This document shows positions 1 through 11,536 of a DNA stretch of 64,000 nt, one piece after another. The translations under genes and the position numbers were made by a program. Position 1 is the first letter of the stretch. The number at the start of each line of letters is the position of its first letter. The stretch covers positions 103,153,291 to 103,217,290 of the forward strand of contig OY740773.1 in the NCBI GenBank assembly GCA_963513935.1, given 5' to 3'. The notes under the pieces were generated by a model that did no database searches, had not been told where the DNA came from, and saw only the letters and a program-made list of their open reading frames with translations. Origin of the DNA: Aphrophora alni (lineage: Eukaryota > Arthropoda > Insecta > Hemiptera > Aphrophoridae).

Positions 1-6
1 GAAATT
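1..6. repeat. Tail of preceding monomer M0, class b
   Basis: The six bases before the first unit read GAAATT, whereas most units end AAAATT. The G marks the rare junction GTTGGGAAATT, seen otherwise only after units of class b (ends of M3, M11, M24, M41, M47 and M58). So M0, outside the window, is probably class b, and the array continues leftward. Confidence 0.7.
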
Positions 7-645
7 GGCTGTTTTCTCGGTTTAATTACTCAGAAACTATAAGAGATATTTTCGATTTGAAAATACCACAGTAAAATTTGAACTTTCTTCTTTCTTCATG
101 TAAACTTTCATATCTTTACGATGTATAGTTAGGGAGCTACAGGCGTTTTAAAAGGGTATTGCAAGTGGCGAAACGTGAAATGTTAAAATCTGGTATTTTT
201 ATTGACATATAAATTGCAATAACTCTTAAACCATTTGAGATTTCGAAGTGATTTTTTCAGGGTTTATTCTCCTTTCAATTCTACATTTTTTGATACCCAT
301 ATCGTTGGTTTAAAAATTTTTTGATCTTTTTTGAAAAAACTTTAAACTGCAATTACTCGTAAACCCTTTGAGATTTCAAAGTTTTTTTTCTCAGGGTTTA
401 TTCTCCTTTTAATTCTGCATCTCTCAATACCCAAAACATTGGTATTGTAAAATGTTAAAATTTTTACAAAAAATTAGATAAAAATGATAAAAATATTTAA
501 AATTTTGAAATTTCAATAGCACCAATCGACTCCACATTTATTTCTGCTTCTTGTAAGCTATAGAAACATTCAAAAATCAAAAACTCACTTTTTCGCCTAA
601 AAAAGTTGCAAGGGGGACCTTACTATTTTGGAAAGTTGGAAAATT
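7..645. repeat. Monomer M1, c-like 5' half
   Basis: The 5' half (AAAAGGGTATT, ATAAATTGC) matches class c, which normally follows a class b unit such as M0. The 3' half has A5T6, spacer GATAAAAATATTT and junction G5-ACC, unlike class c. It carries two private changes in the segment after CGACTCC (ACATTTATTT in place of AAATTTAATT). It resembles M98 of the right domain in marker combination. Confidence 0.75.
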
Positions 646-660
646 GGCTGTTTTCTCGGT

Positions 661-690
661 TTAATTACTCAGAAACTATAAGAGATATTT
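661..690. repeat. Internal subrepeat A core (in M2)
   Basis: The core AATTACTCAGAAACTATAAG followed by AGAT resembles the cores of subrepeats B and C (AATAACTCTTAAACCATTTG and AATTACTCGTAAACCCTTTG, each followed by AGAT). The shared skeleton is AATNACTC, then AAAC, then GAGAT. Beyond about 30 bp the similarity fades, so A is a more diverged member of the same ancestral repeat. It recurs at the same place in every unit. Confidence 0.6.
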
Positions 691-853
691 TCGATTTGAA
701 AATACCACAGTAAAATTTGAACTTTCTTCTTTCTTCATGTAAACTTTCATATCTTTACGATGTATAGTTAGGGAGCTACAGGCGTTTTAAAAAGGTATTG
801 CAAGTGGCGAAACGTGAAATGTTAAAATCTGGTATTTTTATTGACATATAAGT

Positions 854-950
854 TGCAATAACTCTTAAACCATTTGAGATTTCGAAGTGATTTTTTCAGG
901 GTTTATTCTCCTTTCAATTCTACATTTTTTGATACCCATATCGTTGGTTT
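854..950. repeat. Internal subrepeat B (in M2)
   Basis: This is the first of two adjacent diverged direct copies inside the unit. By hand it aligns to subrepeat C at 986-1083 with about 81 matches in 98 columns (83%) and one gap. The longest shared run is the 18 bases CAGGGTTTATTCTCCTTT. In the 22 left-domain marker units this copy carries CAGGGATTATT instead. Every unit in the window has B at the same offset. Confidence 0.85.
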
Positions 951-984
951 AAAATTTTTTGATCTTTTTTGAAAAAACTTTAAA
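951..984. other. T/A-tract block, length-variable (in M2)
   Basis: Between B and C lies a run of A and T tracts: A4T6, then GATC, then T6, G, A6. It varies as A4T6, A5T6 or A6T5 at the first tract, and the variant is class-specific: A4T6 in a, c and some j/k units; A6T5 in h units (M21, 33, 36, 46, 48, 50, 55, 60) and in M97; A5T6 elsewhere. Tracts of this length at roughly helical spacing are known to bend DNA. Bending here is inference. Confidence 0.6.
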
Positions 985-985
985 C

Positions 986-1083
986 TGCAATTACTCGTAA
1001 ACCCTTTGAGATTTCAAAGTTTTTTTTCTCAGGGTTTATTCTCCTTTTAATTCTGCATCTCTCAATACCCAAAACATTGGTAT
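986..1083. repeat. Internal subrepeat C (in M2)
   Basis: This is the second internal direct copy, starting 132 bp after B. Its core is TGCAATTACTCGTAAACCCT. It becomes ACTACAATT at its start in the 22 marker units, and GATTAGAAAG replaces GATTTCAAAG in class x of the right domain. The B/C pair predates amplification of the array, because all 100 units have both. Confidence 0.85.
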
Positions 1084-1084
1084 T

Positions 1085-1150
1085 GTAAAATGTTAAAATT
1101 TTTACAAAAAATTAGATAAAAATGATAATAATATTTAAAATTTTGAAATT
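1085..1150. other. AT-rich spacer with 3-bp indel site (in M2)
   Basis: This stretch is almost pure A/T (5 G/C in the 60 bases at 1081-1140). It holds a three-state site: GATAATAATATTT (most units), GATAAAAATATTT (classes b, g, w and others), or the 3-bp shorter GATAATATTT. The short form is confined to the right domain (M62, 64, 65, 68, 71, 72, 77, 78, 81, 83, 84, 87, 88, 92, 93, 97). It is a useful class marker. Confidence 0.8.
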
Positions 1151-1249
1151 TCAATAGCACCAATCGACTCCAAATTTAATTCTGCTTCTTGTAAGCTATA
1201 GAAACATTCAAAAATCAAAAACTCACTTTTTCGCCTAAAAAAGTTGCAA

Positions 1250-1259
1250 GGGGGGTACC
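1250..1259. other. G-tract junction near unit end (in M2)
   Basis: The only long G run in the unit follows GTTGCAA. Its states are G5-ACC, G5-TACC, G6-TACC, G7-TACC, G5- or G6-TGTACC, and G5-TGTCACACTG. The TACC forms create one GGTACC (KpnI) site per unit. By my count 73 units have it and 27 lack it: G5-ACC in M1, 9, 20, 22, 32, 38, 39, 45, 66, 86, 91, 93, 96, 98; TGTACC in M64, 68, 69, 71, 73, 74, 77, 83, 87, 92; TGTCAC in M89, 94, 99. G-run slippage probably generates part of this variation. Confidence 0.8.
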
Positions 1260-4200
1260 TTACTGTTTTGGAAAGTTGGAAAATTGGCTGTTTTCTCGGT
1301 TTAATTACTCAGAAACTATAAGAGATATTTTCGATTTGAAAATACCACAGTAAAATTTGAACTTTCTTCTTTCTTCATGTAAACTTTCATATCTTTACGA
1401 TGTATAGTTAGGGAGCTACAGGCGTTTTAAAAAGGTATTGCAAGTGGCGAAACGTGAAATGTTAAAATCTGGTATTTTTATTGACATATAAGTTGCAATA
1501 ACTCTTAAACCATTTGAGATTTCGAAGTGATTTTTTCAGGGTTTATTCTCCTTTCAATTCTACATTTTTTGATACCCATATCGTTGGTTTAAAAATTTTT
1601 TGATCTTTTTTGAAAAAACTTTAAACTGCAATTACTCGTAAACCCTTTGAGATTTCAAAGTTTTTTTTCTCAGGGTTTATTCTCCTTTTAATTCTGCATC
1701 TCTCAATACCCAAAACATTGGTATTGTAAAATGTTAAAATTTTTACAAAAAATTAGATAAAAATGATAAAAATATTTAAAATTTTGAAATTTCAATAGCA
1801 CCAATCGACTCCAAATTTAATTCTGCTTCTTGTAAGCTATAGAAACATTCAAAAATCAAAAACTCACTTTTTCGCCTAAAAAAGTTGCAAGGGGGTACCT
1901 TACTATTTTGGAAAGTTGGGAAATTGGCTGTTTTCTCGGTTTAATTACTCAGAAACTATAAGAGATATTTTCGATTTGAAAATACCACAGTAAAATTTGA
2001 ACTTTCTTCTTTCTTCATGTAAACTTTCATATCTTTACGATGTATAGTTAGGGAGCTACAGGCGTTTTAAAAGGGTATTGCAAGTGGCGAAACGTGAAAT
2101 GTTAAAATCTGGTATTTTTATTGACATATAAATTGCAATAACTCTTAAACCATTTGAGATTTCGAAGTGATTTTTTCAGGGTTTATTCTCCTTTCAATTC
2201 TACATTTTTTGATACCCATATCGTTGGTTTAAAATTTTTTGATCTTTTTTGAAAAAACTTTAAACTGCAATTACTCGTAAACCCTTTGAGATTTCAAAGT
2301 TTTTTTTCTCAGGGTTTATTCTCCTTTTAATTCTGCATCTCTCAATACCCAAAACATTGGTATTGTAAAATGTTAAAATTTTTACAAAAAATTAGATAAA
2401 AATGATAATAATATTTAAAATTTTGAAATTTCAATAGCACCAATCGACTCCAAATTTAATTCTGCTTCTTGTAAGCTATAGAAACATTCAAAAATCAAAA
2501 ACTCACTTTTTCGCCTAAAAAAGTTGCAAGGGGGGGTACCTTACTGTTTTGGAAAGTTGGAAAATTGGCTGTTTTCTCGGTTTAATTACTCAGAAACTAT
2601 AAGAGATATTTTCGATTTGAAAATACCACAGTAAAATTTGAACTTTCTTCTTTCTTCATGTAAACTTTCATATCTTTACGATGTATAGTTAGGGAGCTAC
2701 AGGCGTTTTAAAAAGGTATTGCAAGTGGCGAAACGTGAAATGTTAAAATCTGGTATTTTTATTGACATATAAATTGCAATAACTCTTAAACCATTTGAGA
2801 TTTCGAAGTGATTTTTTCAGGGATTATTCTCCTTTCAATTCTACATTTTTTGATACCCATATCGTTGGTTTAAAAATTTTTTGATCTTTTTTGAAAAAAC
2901 TTTAAACTACAATTACTCGTAAACCCTTTGAGATTTCAAAGTTTTTTTTCTCAGGGTTTATTCTCCTTTTAATTCTGCATCTCTCAATACCCAAAACATT
3001 GGTATTGTAAAATGTTAAAATTTTTACAAAAAATTAGATAAAAATGATAATAATATTTAAAATTTTGAAATTTCAATAGCACCAATCGACTCCAAATTTA
3101 ATTCTGCTTCTTGTAAGCTATAGAAACATTCAAAAATCAAAAACTCACTTTTTTGCCTAAAAAAGTTGCAAGGGGGGTACCTTACTGTTTTGGAAAGTTG
3201 GAAAATTGGCTGTTTTCTCGGTTTAATTACTCAGAAACTATAAGAGATATTTTCGATTTGAAAATACCACAGTAAAATTTGAACTTTCTTCTTTCTTCAT
3301 GTAAACTTTCATATCTTTACGATGTATAGTTAGGGAGCTACAGGCGTTTTAAAAAGGTATTGCAAGTGGCGAAACGTGAAATGTTAAAATCTGGTATTTT
3401 TATTGACATATAAGTTGCAATAACTCTTAAACCATTTGAGATTTCGAAGTGATTTTTTCAGGGTTTATTCTCCTTTCAATTCTACATTTTTTGATACCCA
3501 TATCGTTGGTTTAAAAATTTTTTGATCTTTTTTGAAAAAACTTTAAACTGCAATTACTCGTAAACCCTTTGAGATTTCAAAGTTTTTTTTCTCAGGGTTT
3601 ATTCTCCTTTTAATTCTGCATCTCTCAATACCCAAAACATTGGTATTGTAAAATGTTAAAATTTTTACAAAAAATTAGATAAAAATGATAATAATATTTA
3701 AAATTTTGAAATTTCAATAGCACCAATCGACTCCAAATTTAATTCTGCTTCTTGTAAGCTATAGAAACATTCAAACATCAAAAACTCACTTTTTCGCCTA
3801 AAAAAGTTGCAAGGGGGGTACCTTACTGTTTTGGAAAGTTGGAAAATTGGCTGTTTTCTCGGTTTAATTACTCAGAAACTATAAGAGATATATTCGATTT
3901 GAAAATACCACAGTAAAATTTGGACTTTCTTCTTTCTTCATGTAAACTTTCATATCTTTACGATGTATAGTTAGGGAGCTACAGGCGTTTTAAAAAGGTA
4001 TTGCAAGTGGCGAAACGTGAAATGTTAAAATCTGGTATTTTTATTGACATATAAATTGCAATAACTCTTAAACCATTTGAGATTTCGAAGTGATTTTTTC
4101 AGGGATTATTCTCCTTTCAATTCTACATTTTTTGATACCCATATCGTTGGTTTAAAAATTTTTTGATCTTTTTTGAAAAAACTTTAAACTACAATTACTC

Positions 4201-4489
4201 GTAAACCCTTTGAGATTTCAAAGTTTTTTTTCTCAGGGTTTATTCTCCTTTTAATTCTGCATCTCTCAATACCCAAAACATTGGTATTGTAAAATGTTAA
4301 AATTTTTACAAAAAATTAGATAAAAATGATAATAATATTTAAAATTTTGAAATTTCAATAGCACCAATCGACTCCAAATTTAATTCTGCTTCTTGTAAGC
4401 TATAGAAACATTCAAAAATCAAAAACTCACTTTTTCGCCTAAAAAAGTTGCAAGGGGGGTACCTTACTGTTTTGGAAAGTTGGAAAATT

Positions 4490-5769
4490 GGCTGTTTTCT
4501 CGGTTTAATTACTCAGAAACTATAAGAGATATTTTCGATTTGAAAATACCACAGTAAAATTTGAACTTTCTTCTTTCTTCATGTAAACTTTCATATCTTT
4601 ACGATGTATAGTTAGGGAGCTACAGGCGTTTTAAAAAGGTATTGCAAGTGGCGAAACGTGAAATGTTAAAATCTGGTATTTTTATTGACATATAAGTTGC
4701 AATAACTCTTAAACCATTTGAGATTTCGAAGTGATTTTTTCAGGGTTTATTCTCCTTTCAATTCTACATTTTTTGATACCCATATCGTTGGTTTAAAAAT
4801 TTTTTGATCTTTTTTGAAAAAACTTTAAACTGCAATTACTCGTAAACCCTTTGAGATTTCAAAGTTTTTTTTCTCAGGGTTTATTCTCCTTTTAATTCTG
4901 CATCTCTCAATACCCAAAACATTGGTATTGTAAAATGTTAAAATTTTTACAAAAAATTAGATAAAAATGATAATAATATTTAAAATTTTGAAATTTCAAT
5001 AGCACCAATCGACTCCAAATTTAATTCTGCTTCTTGTAAGCTATAGAAACATTCAAACATCAAAAACTCACTTTTTCGCCTAAAAAAGTTGCAAGGGGGG
5101 TACCTTACTGTTTTGGAAAGTTGGAAAATTGGCTGTTTTCTCGGTTTAATTACTCAGAAACTATAAGAGATATATTCGATTTGAAAATACCACAGTAAAA
5201 TTTGAACTTTCTTCTTTCTTCATGTAAACTTTCATATCTTTACGATGTATAGTTAGGGAGCTACAGGCGTTTTAAAAAGGTATTGCAAGTGGCGAAACGT
5301 GAAATGTTAAAATCTGGTATTTTTATTGACATATAAATTGCAATAACTCTTAAACCATTTGAGATTTCGAAGTGATTTTTTCAGGGATTATTCTCCTTTC
5401 AATTCTACATTTTTTGATACCCATATCGTTGGTTTAAAAATTTTTTGATCTTTTTTGAAAAAACTTTAAACTACAATTACTCGTAAACCCTTTGAGATTT
5501 CAAAGTTTTTTTTCTCAGGGTTTATTCTCCTTTTAATTCTGCATCTCTCAATACCCAAAACATTGGTATTGTAAAATGTTAAAATTTTTACAAAAAATTA
5601 GATAAAAATGATAAAAATATTTAAAATTTTGAAATTTCAATAGCACCAATCGACTCCAAATTTAATTCTGCTTCTTGTAAGCTATAGAAACATTCAAAAA
5701 TCAAAAACTCACTTTTTCGCCTAAAAAAGTTGCAAGGGGGACCTTACTATTTTGGAAAGTTGGAAAATT
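4490..5769. repeat. Dimer M8-M9 (classes e-g)
   Basis: M8 is class e. M9 is class g: GATATATTCG, normal TTTGAACTTT, the marker pair, spacer GATAAAAATATTT and junction G5-ACC. The pair separates the two hexamer copies. Together with M5-M7 it continues the alternation of marker and non-marker units (d-e-f-e-g). Confidence 0.85.
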
Positions 5770-8700
5770 GGCTGTTTTCTCGGTTTAATTACTCAGAAAC
5801 TATAAGAGATATTTTCGATTTGAAAATACCACAGTAAAATTTGAACTTTCTTCTTTCTTCATGTAAACTTTCATATCTTTACGATGTATAGTTAGGGAGC
5901 TACAGGCGTTTTAAAAAGGTATTGCAAGTGGCGAAACGTGAAATGTTAAAATCTGGTATTTTTATTGACATATAAGTTGCAATAACTCTTAAACCATTTG
6001 AGATTTCGAAGTGATTTTTTCAGGGTTTATTCTCCTTTCAATTCTACATTTTTTGATACCCATATCGTTGGTTTAAAATTTTTTGATCTTTTTTGAAAAA
6101 ACTTTAAACTGCAATTACTCGTAAACCCTTTGAGATTTCAAAGTTTTTTTTCTCAGGGTTTATTCTCCTTTTAATTCTGCATCTCTCAATACCCAAAACA
6201 TTGGTATTGTAAAATGTTAAAATTTTTACAAAAAATTAGATAAAAATGATAATAATATTTAAAATTTTGAAATTTCAATAGCACCAATCGACTCCAAATT
6301 TAATTCTGCTTCTTGTAAGCTATAGAAACATTCAAAAATCAAAAACTCACTTTTTCGCCTAAAAAAGTTGCAAGGGGGGTACCTTACTGTTTTGGAAAGT
6401 TGGAAAATTGGCTGTTTTCTCGGTTTAATTACTCAGAAACTATAAGAGATATTTTCGATTTGAAAATACCACAGTAAAATTTGAACTTTCTTCTTTCTTC
6501 ATGTAAACTTTCATATCTTTACGATGTATAGTTAGGGAGCTACAGGCGTTTTAAAAAGGTAATGCAAGTGGCGAAACGTGAAATGTTAAAATCTGGTATT
6601 TTTATTGACATATAAGTTGCAATAACTCTTAAACCATTTGAGATTTCGAAGTGATTTTTTCAGGGTTTATTCTCCTTTCAATTCTACATTTTTTGATACC
6701 CATATCGTTGGTTTAAAAATTTTTTGATCTTTTTTGAAAAAACTTTAAACTGCAATTACTCGTAAACCCTTTGAGATTTCAAAGTTTTTTTTCTCAGGGT
6801 TTATTCTCCTTTTAATTCTGCATCTCTCAATACCCAAAACATTGGTATTGTAAAATGTTAAAATTTTTACAAAAAATTAGATAAAAATGATAAAAATATT
6901 TAAAATTTTGAAATTTCAATAGCACCAATCGACTCCAAATTTAATTCTGCTTCTTGTAAGCTATAGAAACATTCAAAAATCAAAAACTCACTTTTTCGCC
7001 TAAAAAAGTTGCAAGGGGGTACCTTACTATTTTGGAAAGTTGGGAAATTGGCTGTTTTCTCGGTTTAATTACTCAGAAACTATAAGAGATATTTTCGATT
7101 TGAAAATACCACAGTAAAATTTGAACTTTCTTCTTTCTTCATGTAAACTTTCATATCTTTACGATGTATAGTTAGGGAGCTACAGGCGTTTTAAAAGGGT
7201 ATTGCAAGTGGCGAAACGTGAATTGTTAAAATCTGGTATTTTTATTGACATATAAATTGCAATAACTCTTAAACCATTTGAGATTTCGAAGTGATTTTTT
7301 CAGGGTTTATTCTCCTTTCAATTCTACATTTTTTGATACCCATATCGTTGGTTTAAAATTTTTTGATCTTTTTTGAAAAAACTTTAAACTGCAATTACTC
7401 GTAAACCCTTTGAGATTTCAAAGTTTTTTTTCTCAGGGTTTATTCTCCTTTTAATTCTGCATCTCTCAATACCCAAAACATTGGTATTGTAAAATGTTAA
7501 AATTTTTACAAAAAATTAGATAAAAATGATAATAATATTTAAAATTTTGAAATTTCAATAGCACCAATCGACTCCAAATTTAATTCTGCTTCTTGTAAGC
7601 TATAGAAACATTCAAAAATCAAAAACTCACTTTTTCGCCTAAAAAAGTTGCAAGGGGGGGTACCTTACTGTTTTGGAAAGTTGGAAAATTGGCTGTTTTC
7701 TCGGTTTAATTACTCAGAAACTATAAGAGATATTTTCGATTTGAAAATACCACAGTAAAATTTGAACTTTCTTCTTTCTTCATGTAAACTTTCATATCTT
7801 TACGATGTATAGTTAGGGAGCTACAGGCGTTTTAAAAAGGTATTGCAAGTGGCGAAACGTGAAATGTTAAAATCTGGTATTTTTATTGACATATAAATTG
7901 CAATAACTCTTAAACCATTTGAGATTTCGAAGTGATTTTTTCAGGGATTATTCTCCTTTCAATTCTACATTTTTTGATACCCATATCGTTGGTTTAAAAA
8001 TTTTTTGATCTTTTTTGAAAAAACTTTAAACTACAATTACTCGTAAACCCTTTGAGATTTCAAAGTTTTTTTTCTCAGGGTTTATTCTCCTTTTAATTCT
8101 GCATCTCTCAATACCCAAAACATTGGTATTGTAAAATGTTAAAATTTTTACAAAAAATTAGATAAAAATGATAATAATATTTAAAATTTTGAAATTTCAA
8201 TAGCACCAATCGACTCCAAATTTAATTCTGCTTCTTGTAAGCTATAGAAACATTCAAAAATCAAAAACTCACTTTTTCGCCTAAAAAAGTTGCAAGGGGG
8301 GTACCTTACTGTTTTGGAAAGTTGGAAAATTGGCTGTTTTCTCGGTTTAATTACTCAGAAACTATAAGAGATATTTTCGATTTGAAAATACCACAGTAAA
8401 ATTTGAACTTTCTTCTTTCTTCATGTAAACTTTCATATCTTTACGATGTATAGTTAGGGAGCTACAGGCGTTTTAAAAAGGTATTGCAAGTGGCGAAACG
8501 TGAAATGTTAAAATCTGGTATTTTTATTGACATATAAGTTGCAATAACTCTTAAACCATTTGAGATTTCGAAGTGATTTTTTCAGGGTTTATTCTCCTTT
8601 CAATTCTACATTTTTTGATACCCATATCGTTGGTTTAAAAATTTTTTGATCTTTTTTGAAAAAACTTTAAACTGCAATTACTCGTAAACCCTTTGAGATT

Positions 8701-9613
8701 TCAAAGTTTTTTTTCTCAGGGTTTATTCTCCTTTTAATTCTGCATCTCTCAATACCCAAAACATTGGTATTGTAAAATGTTAAAATTTTTACAAAAAATT
8801 AGATAAAAATGATAATAATATTTAAAATTTTGAAATTTCAATAGCACCAATCGACTCCAAATTTAATTCTGCTTCTTGTAAGCTATAGAAACATTCAAAC
8901 ATCAAAAACTCACTTTTTCGCCTAAAAAAGTTGCAAGGGGGGTACCTTACTGTTTTGGAAAGTTGGAAAATTGGCTGTTTTCTCGGTTTAATTACTCAGA
9001 AACTATAAGAGATATATTCGATTTGAAAATACCACAGTAAAATTTGGACTTTCTTCTTTCTTCATGTAAACTTTCATATCTTTACGATGTATAGTTAGGG
9101 AGCTACAGGCGTTTTAAAAAGGTATTGCAAGTGGCGAAACGTGAAATGTTAAAATCTGGTATTTTTATTGACATATAAATTGCAATAACTCTTAAACCAT
9201 TTGAGATTTCGAAGTGATTTTTTCAGGGATTATTCTCCTTTCAATTCTACATTTTTTGATACCCATATCGTTGGTTTAAAAATTTTTTGATCTTTTTTGA
9301 AAAAACTTTAAACTACAATTACTCGTAAACCCTTTGAGATTTCAAAGTTTTTTTTCTCAGGGTTTATTCTCCTTTTAATTCTGCATCTCTCAATACCCAA
9401 AACATTGGTATTGTAAAATGTTAAAATTTTTACAAAAAATTAGATAAAAATGATAATAATATTTAAAATTTTGAAATTTCAATAGCACCAATCGACTCCA
9501 AATTTAATTCTGCTTCTTGTAAGCTATAGAAACATTCAAAAATCAAAAACTCACTTTTTCGCCTAAAAAAGTTGCAAGGGGGGTACCTTACTGTTTTGGA
9601 AAGTTGGAAAATT
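5770..9613. repeat. Hexamer HOR copy 2 (M10-M15)
   Basis: Same class order a-b-c-d-e-f and same length (3844 bp) as 646-4489. I count three substitutions between the copies: T in copy 1 at 3154, A at 6562 in M11, and T at 7223 in M12. This suggests a very recent duplication, with a start-to-start distance of 5124 bp (8 units). Confidence 0.88.
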
Positions 9614-11536
9614 GGCTGTTTTCTCGGTTTAATTACTCAGAAACTATAAGAGATATTTTCGATTTGAAAATACCACAGTAAAATTTGAATTTTCATCTTT
9701 CTTCATGTAAACTTTCATATCTTTACGATGTATAGTTAGGGAGCTACAGGCGTTTTAAAAAGGTATTGCAAGTGGCGAAACGTGAAATGTTAAAATCTGG
9801 TATTTTTATTGACATATAAATTGCAATAACTCTTAAACCATTTGAGATTTCGAAGTGATTTTTTCAGGGATTATTCTCCTTTCAATTCTACATTTTTTGA
9901 TACCCATATCGTTGGTTTAAAAATTTTTTGATCTTTTTTGAAAAAACTTTAAACTACAATTACTCGTAAACCCTTTGAGATTTCAAAGTTTTTTTTCTCA
10001 GGGTTTATTCTCCTTTTAATTCTGCATCTCTCAATACCCAAAACATTGGTATTGTAAAATGTTAAAATTTTTACAAAAAATTAGATAAAAATGATAATAA
10101 TATTTAAAATTTTGAAATTTCAATAGCACCAATCGACTCCAAATTTAATTCTGCTTCTTGTAAGCTATAGAAACATTCAAAAATCAAAAACTCACTTTTT
10201 CGCCTAAAAAAGTTGCAAGGGGGGTACCTTACTGTTTTGGAAAGTTGGAAAATTGGCTGTTTTCTCGGTTTAATTACTCAGAAACTATAAGAGATATTTT
10301 CGATTTGAAAATACCACAGTAAAATTTGAACTTTCTTCTTTCTTCATGTAAACTTTCATATCTTTACGATGTATAGTTAGGGAGCTACAGGCGTTTTAAA
10401 AAGGTATTGCAAGTGGCGAAACGTGAAATGTTAAAATCTGGTATTTTTATTGACATATAAGTTGCAATAACTCTTAAACCATTTGAGATTTCGAAGTGAT
10501 TTTTTCAGGGTTTATTCTCCTTTCAATTCTACATTTTTTGATACCCATATCGTTGGTTTAAAAATTTTTTGATCTTTTTTGAAAAAACTTTAAACTGCAA
10601 TTACTCGTAAACCCTTTGAGATTTCAAAGTTTTTTTTCTCAGGGTTTATTCTCCTTTTAATTCTGCATCTCTCAATACCCAAAACATTGGTATTGTAAAA
10701 TGTTAAAATTTTTACAAAAAATTAGATAAAAATGATAATAATATTTAAAATTTTGAAATTTCAATAGCACCAATCGACTCCAAATTTAATTCTGCTTCTT
10801 GTAAGCTATAGAAACATTCAAACATCAAAAACTCACTTTTTCGCCTAAAAAAGTTGCAAGGGGGGTACCTTACTGTTTTGGAAAGTTGGAAAATTGGCTG
10901 TTTTCTCGGTTTAATTACTCAGAAACTATAAGAGATATATTCGATTTGAAAATACCACAGTAAAATTTGGACTTTCTTCTTTCTTCATGTAAACTTTCAT
11001 ATCTTTACGATGTATAGTTAGGGAGCTACAGGCGTTTTAAAAAGGTATTGCAAGTGGCGAAACGTGAAATGTTAAAATCTGGTATTTTTATTGACATATA
11101 AATTGCAATAACTCTTAAACCATTTGAGATTTCGAAGTGATTTTTTCAGGGATTATTCTCCTTTCAATTCTACATTTTTTGATACCCATATCGTTGGTTT
11201 AAAAATTTTTTGATCTTTTTTGAAAAAACTTTAAACTACAATTACTCGTAAACCCTTTGAGATTTCAAAGTTTTTTTTCTCAGGGTTTATTCTCCTTTTA
11301 ATTCTGCATCTCTCAATACCCAAAACATTGGTATTGTAAAATGTTAAAATTTTTACAAAAAATTAGATAAAAATGATAATAATATTTAAAATTTTGAAAT
11401 TTCAATAGCACCAATCGACTCCAAATTTAATTCTGCTTCTTGTAAGCTATAGAAACATTCAAAAATCAAAAACTCACTTTTTCGCCTAAAAAAGTTGCAA
11501 GGGGGGTACCTTACTGTTTTGGAAAGTTGGAAAATT
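9614..11536. repeat. Trimer M16-M18
   Basis: M16 is a marker unit with the distinctive TTTGAATTTTCATC, shared only with M22. M17 is class e and M18 is class f. M15 and M16 are adjacent marker units, one of only three breaks in the usual alternation (others M38/M39 and M53/M54). A recombination junction close to 9614 is likely. Confidence 0.8.

Larger units (their letters stand above)
646..1285. repeat. Reference monomer M2 (640 bp)
   Basis: This unit is used as the coordinate guide for the family. In order it has: the GGCTGTTTTCTCGG start block; motif A near 661-690; a pyrimidine-rich stretch near 721-740; TTAGGGAGCTACAGGCG near 769-785; subrepeat B at 854-950; a T/A-rich tract at 951-984; subrepeat C at 986-1083; the very AT-rich spacer at about 1085-1150; the conserved CACCAATCGACTCC near 1158-1171; and the G-tract junction at 1250-1259. 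It is class a (A4T6 tract, spacer GATAATAATATTT, six Gs then TACC) and looks the same as M10 and M40 at every site I scored. Confidence 0.9.
646..4489. repeat. Hexamer HOR copy 1 (M2-M7, classes a-b-c-d-e-f)
   Basis: Six units in order: a (A4T6, G6); b (GATAAAAATATTT, G5-TACC, GTTGGG junction); c (AAAAGGGTATT, ATAAATTGC, A4T6, G7); d (marker pair, G6); e (TTCAAACATC, G6); f (GATATATTCG, TTTGGACTTT, marker pair). Length is 3844 bp. The same six, equal in length, recur at 5770-9613. M5 has a private C-to-T at 3154. Confidence 0.88.

Noticed and set aside
766..785. TTAGGG inside GTTAGGGAGCTACAGG, possible telomere-type repeat
   Set aside because: It occurs once per ~640-bp unit and not in tandem. 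It is a chance hexamer.
941..957. CENP-B-box-like TATCGTTGGTTTAAAA
   Set aside because: It shares TCGTTGG with the mammalian CENP-B box but lacks the required CGGG part, so I do not call a CENP-B site.
1195..1350. Open frame of 52 codons on the plus strand crossing the M2/M3 junction
   Set aside because: It has no ATG start, and its frame changes with the G-tract length (G5, G6, G7, TGTACC), so it is not kept between units. It is a chance opening in an otherwise stop-rich sequence.
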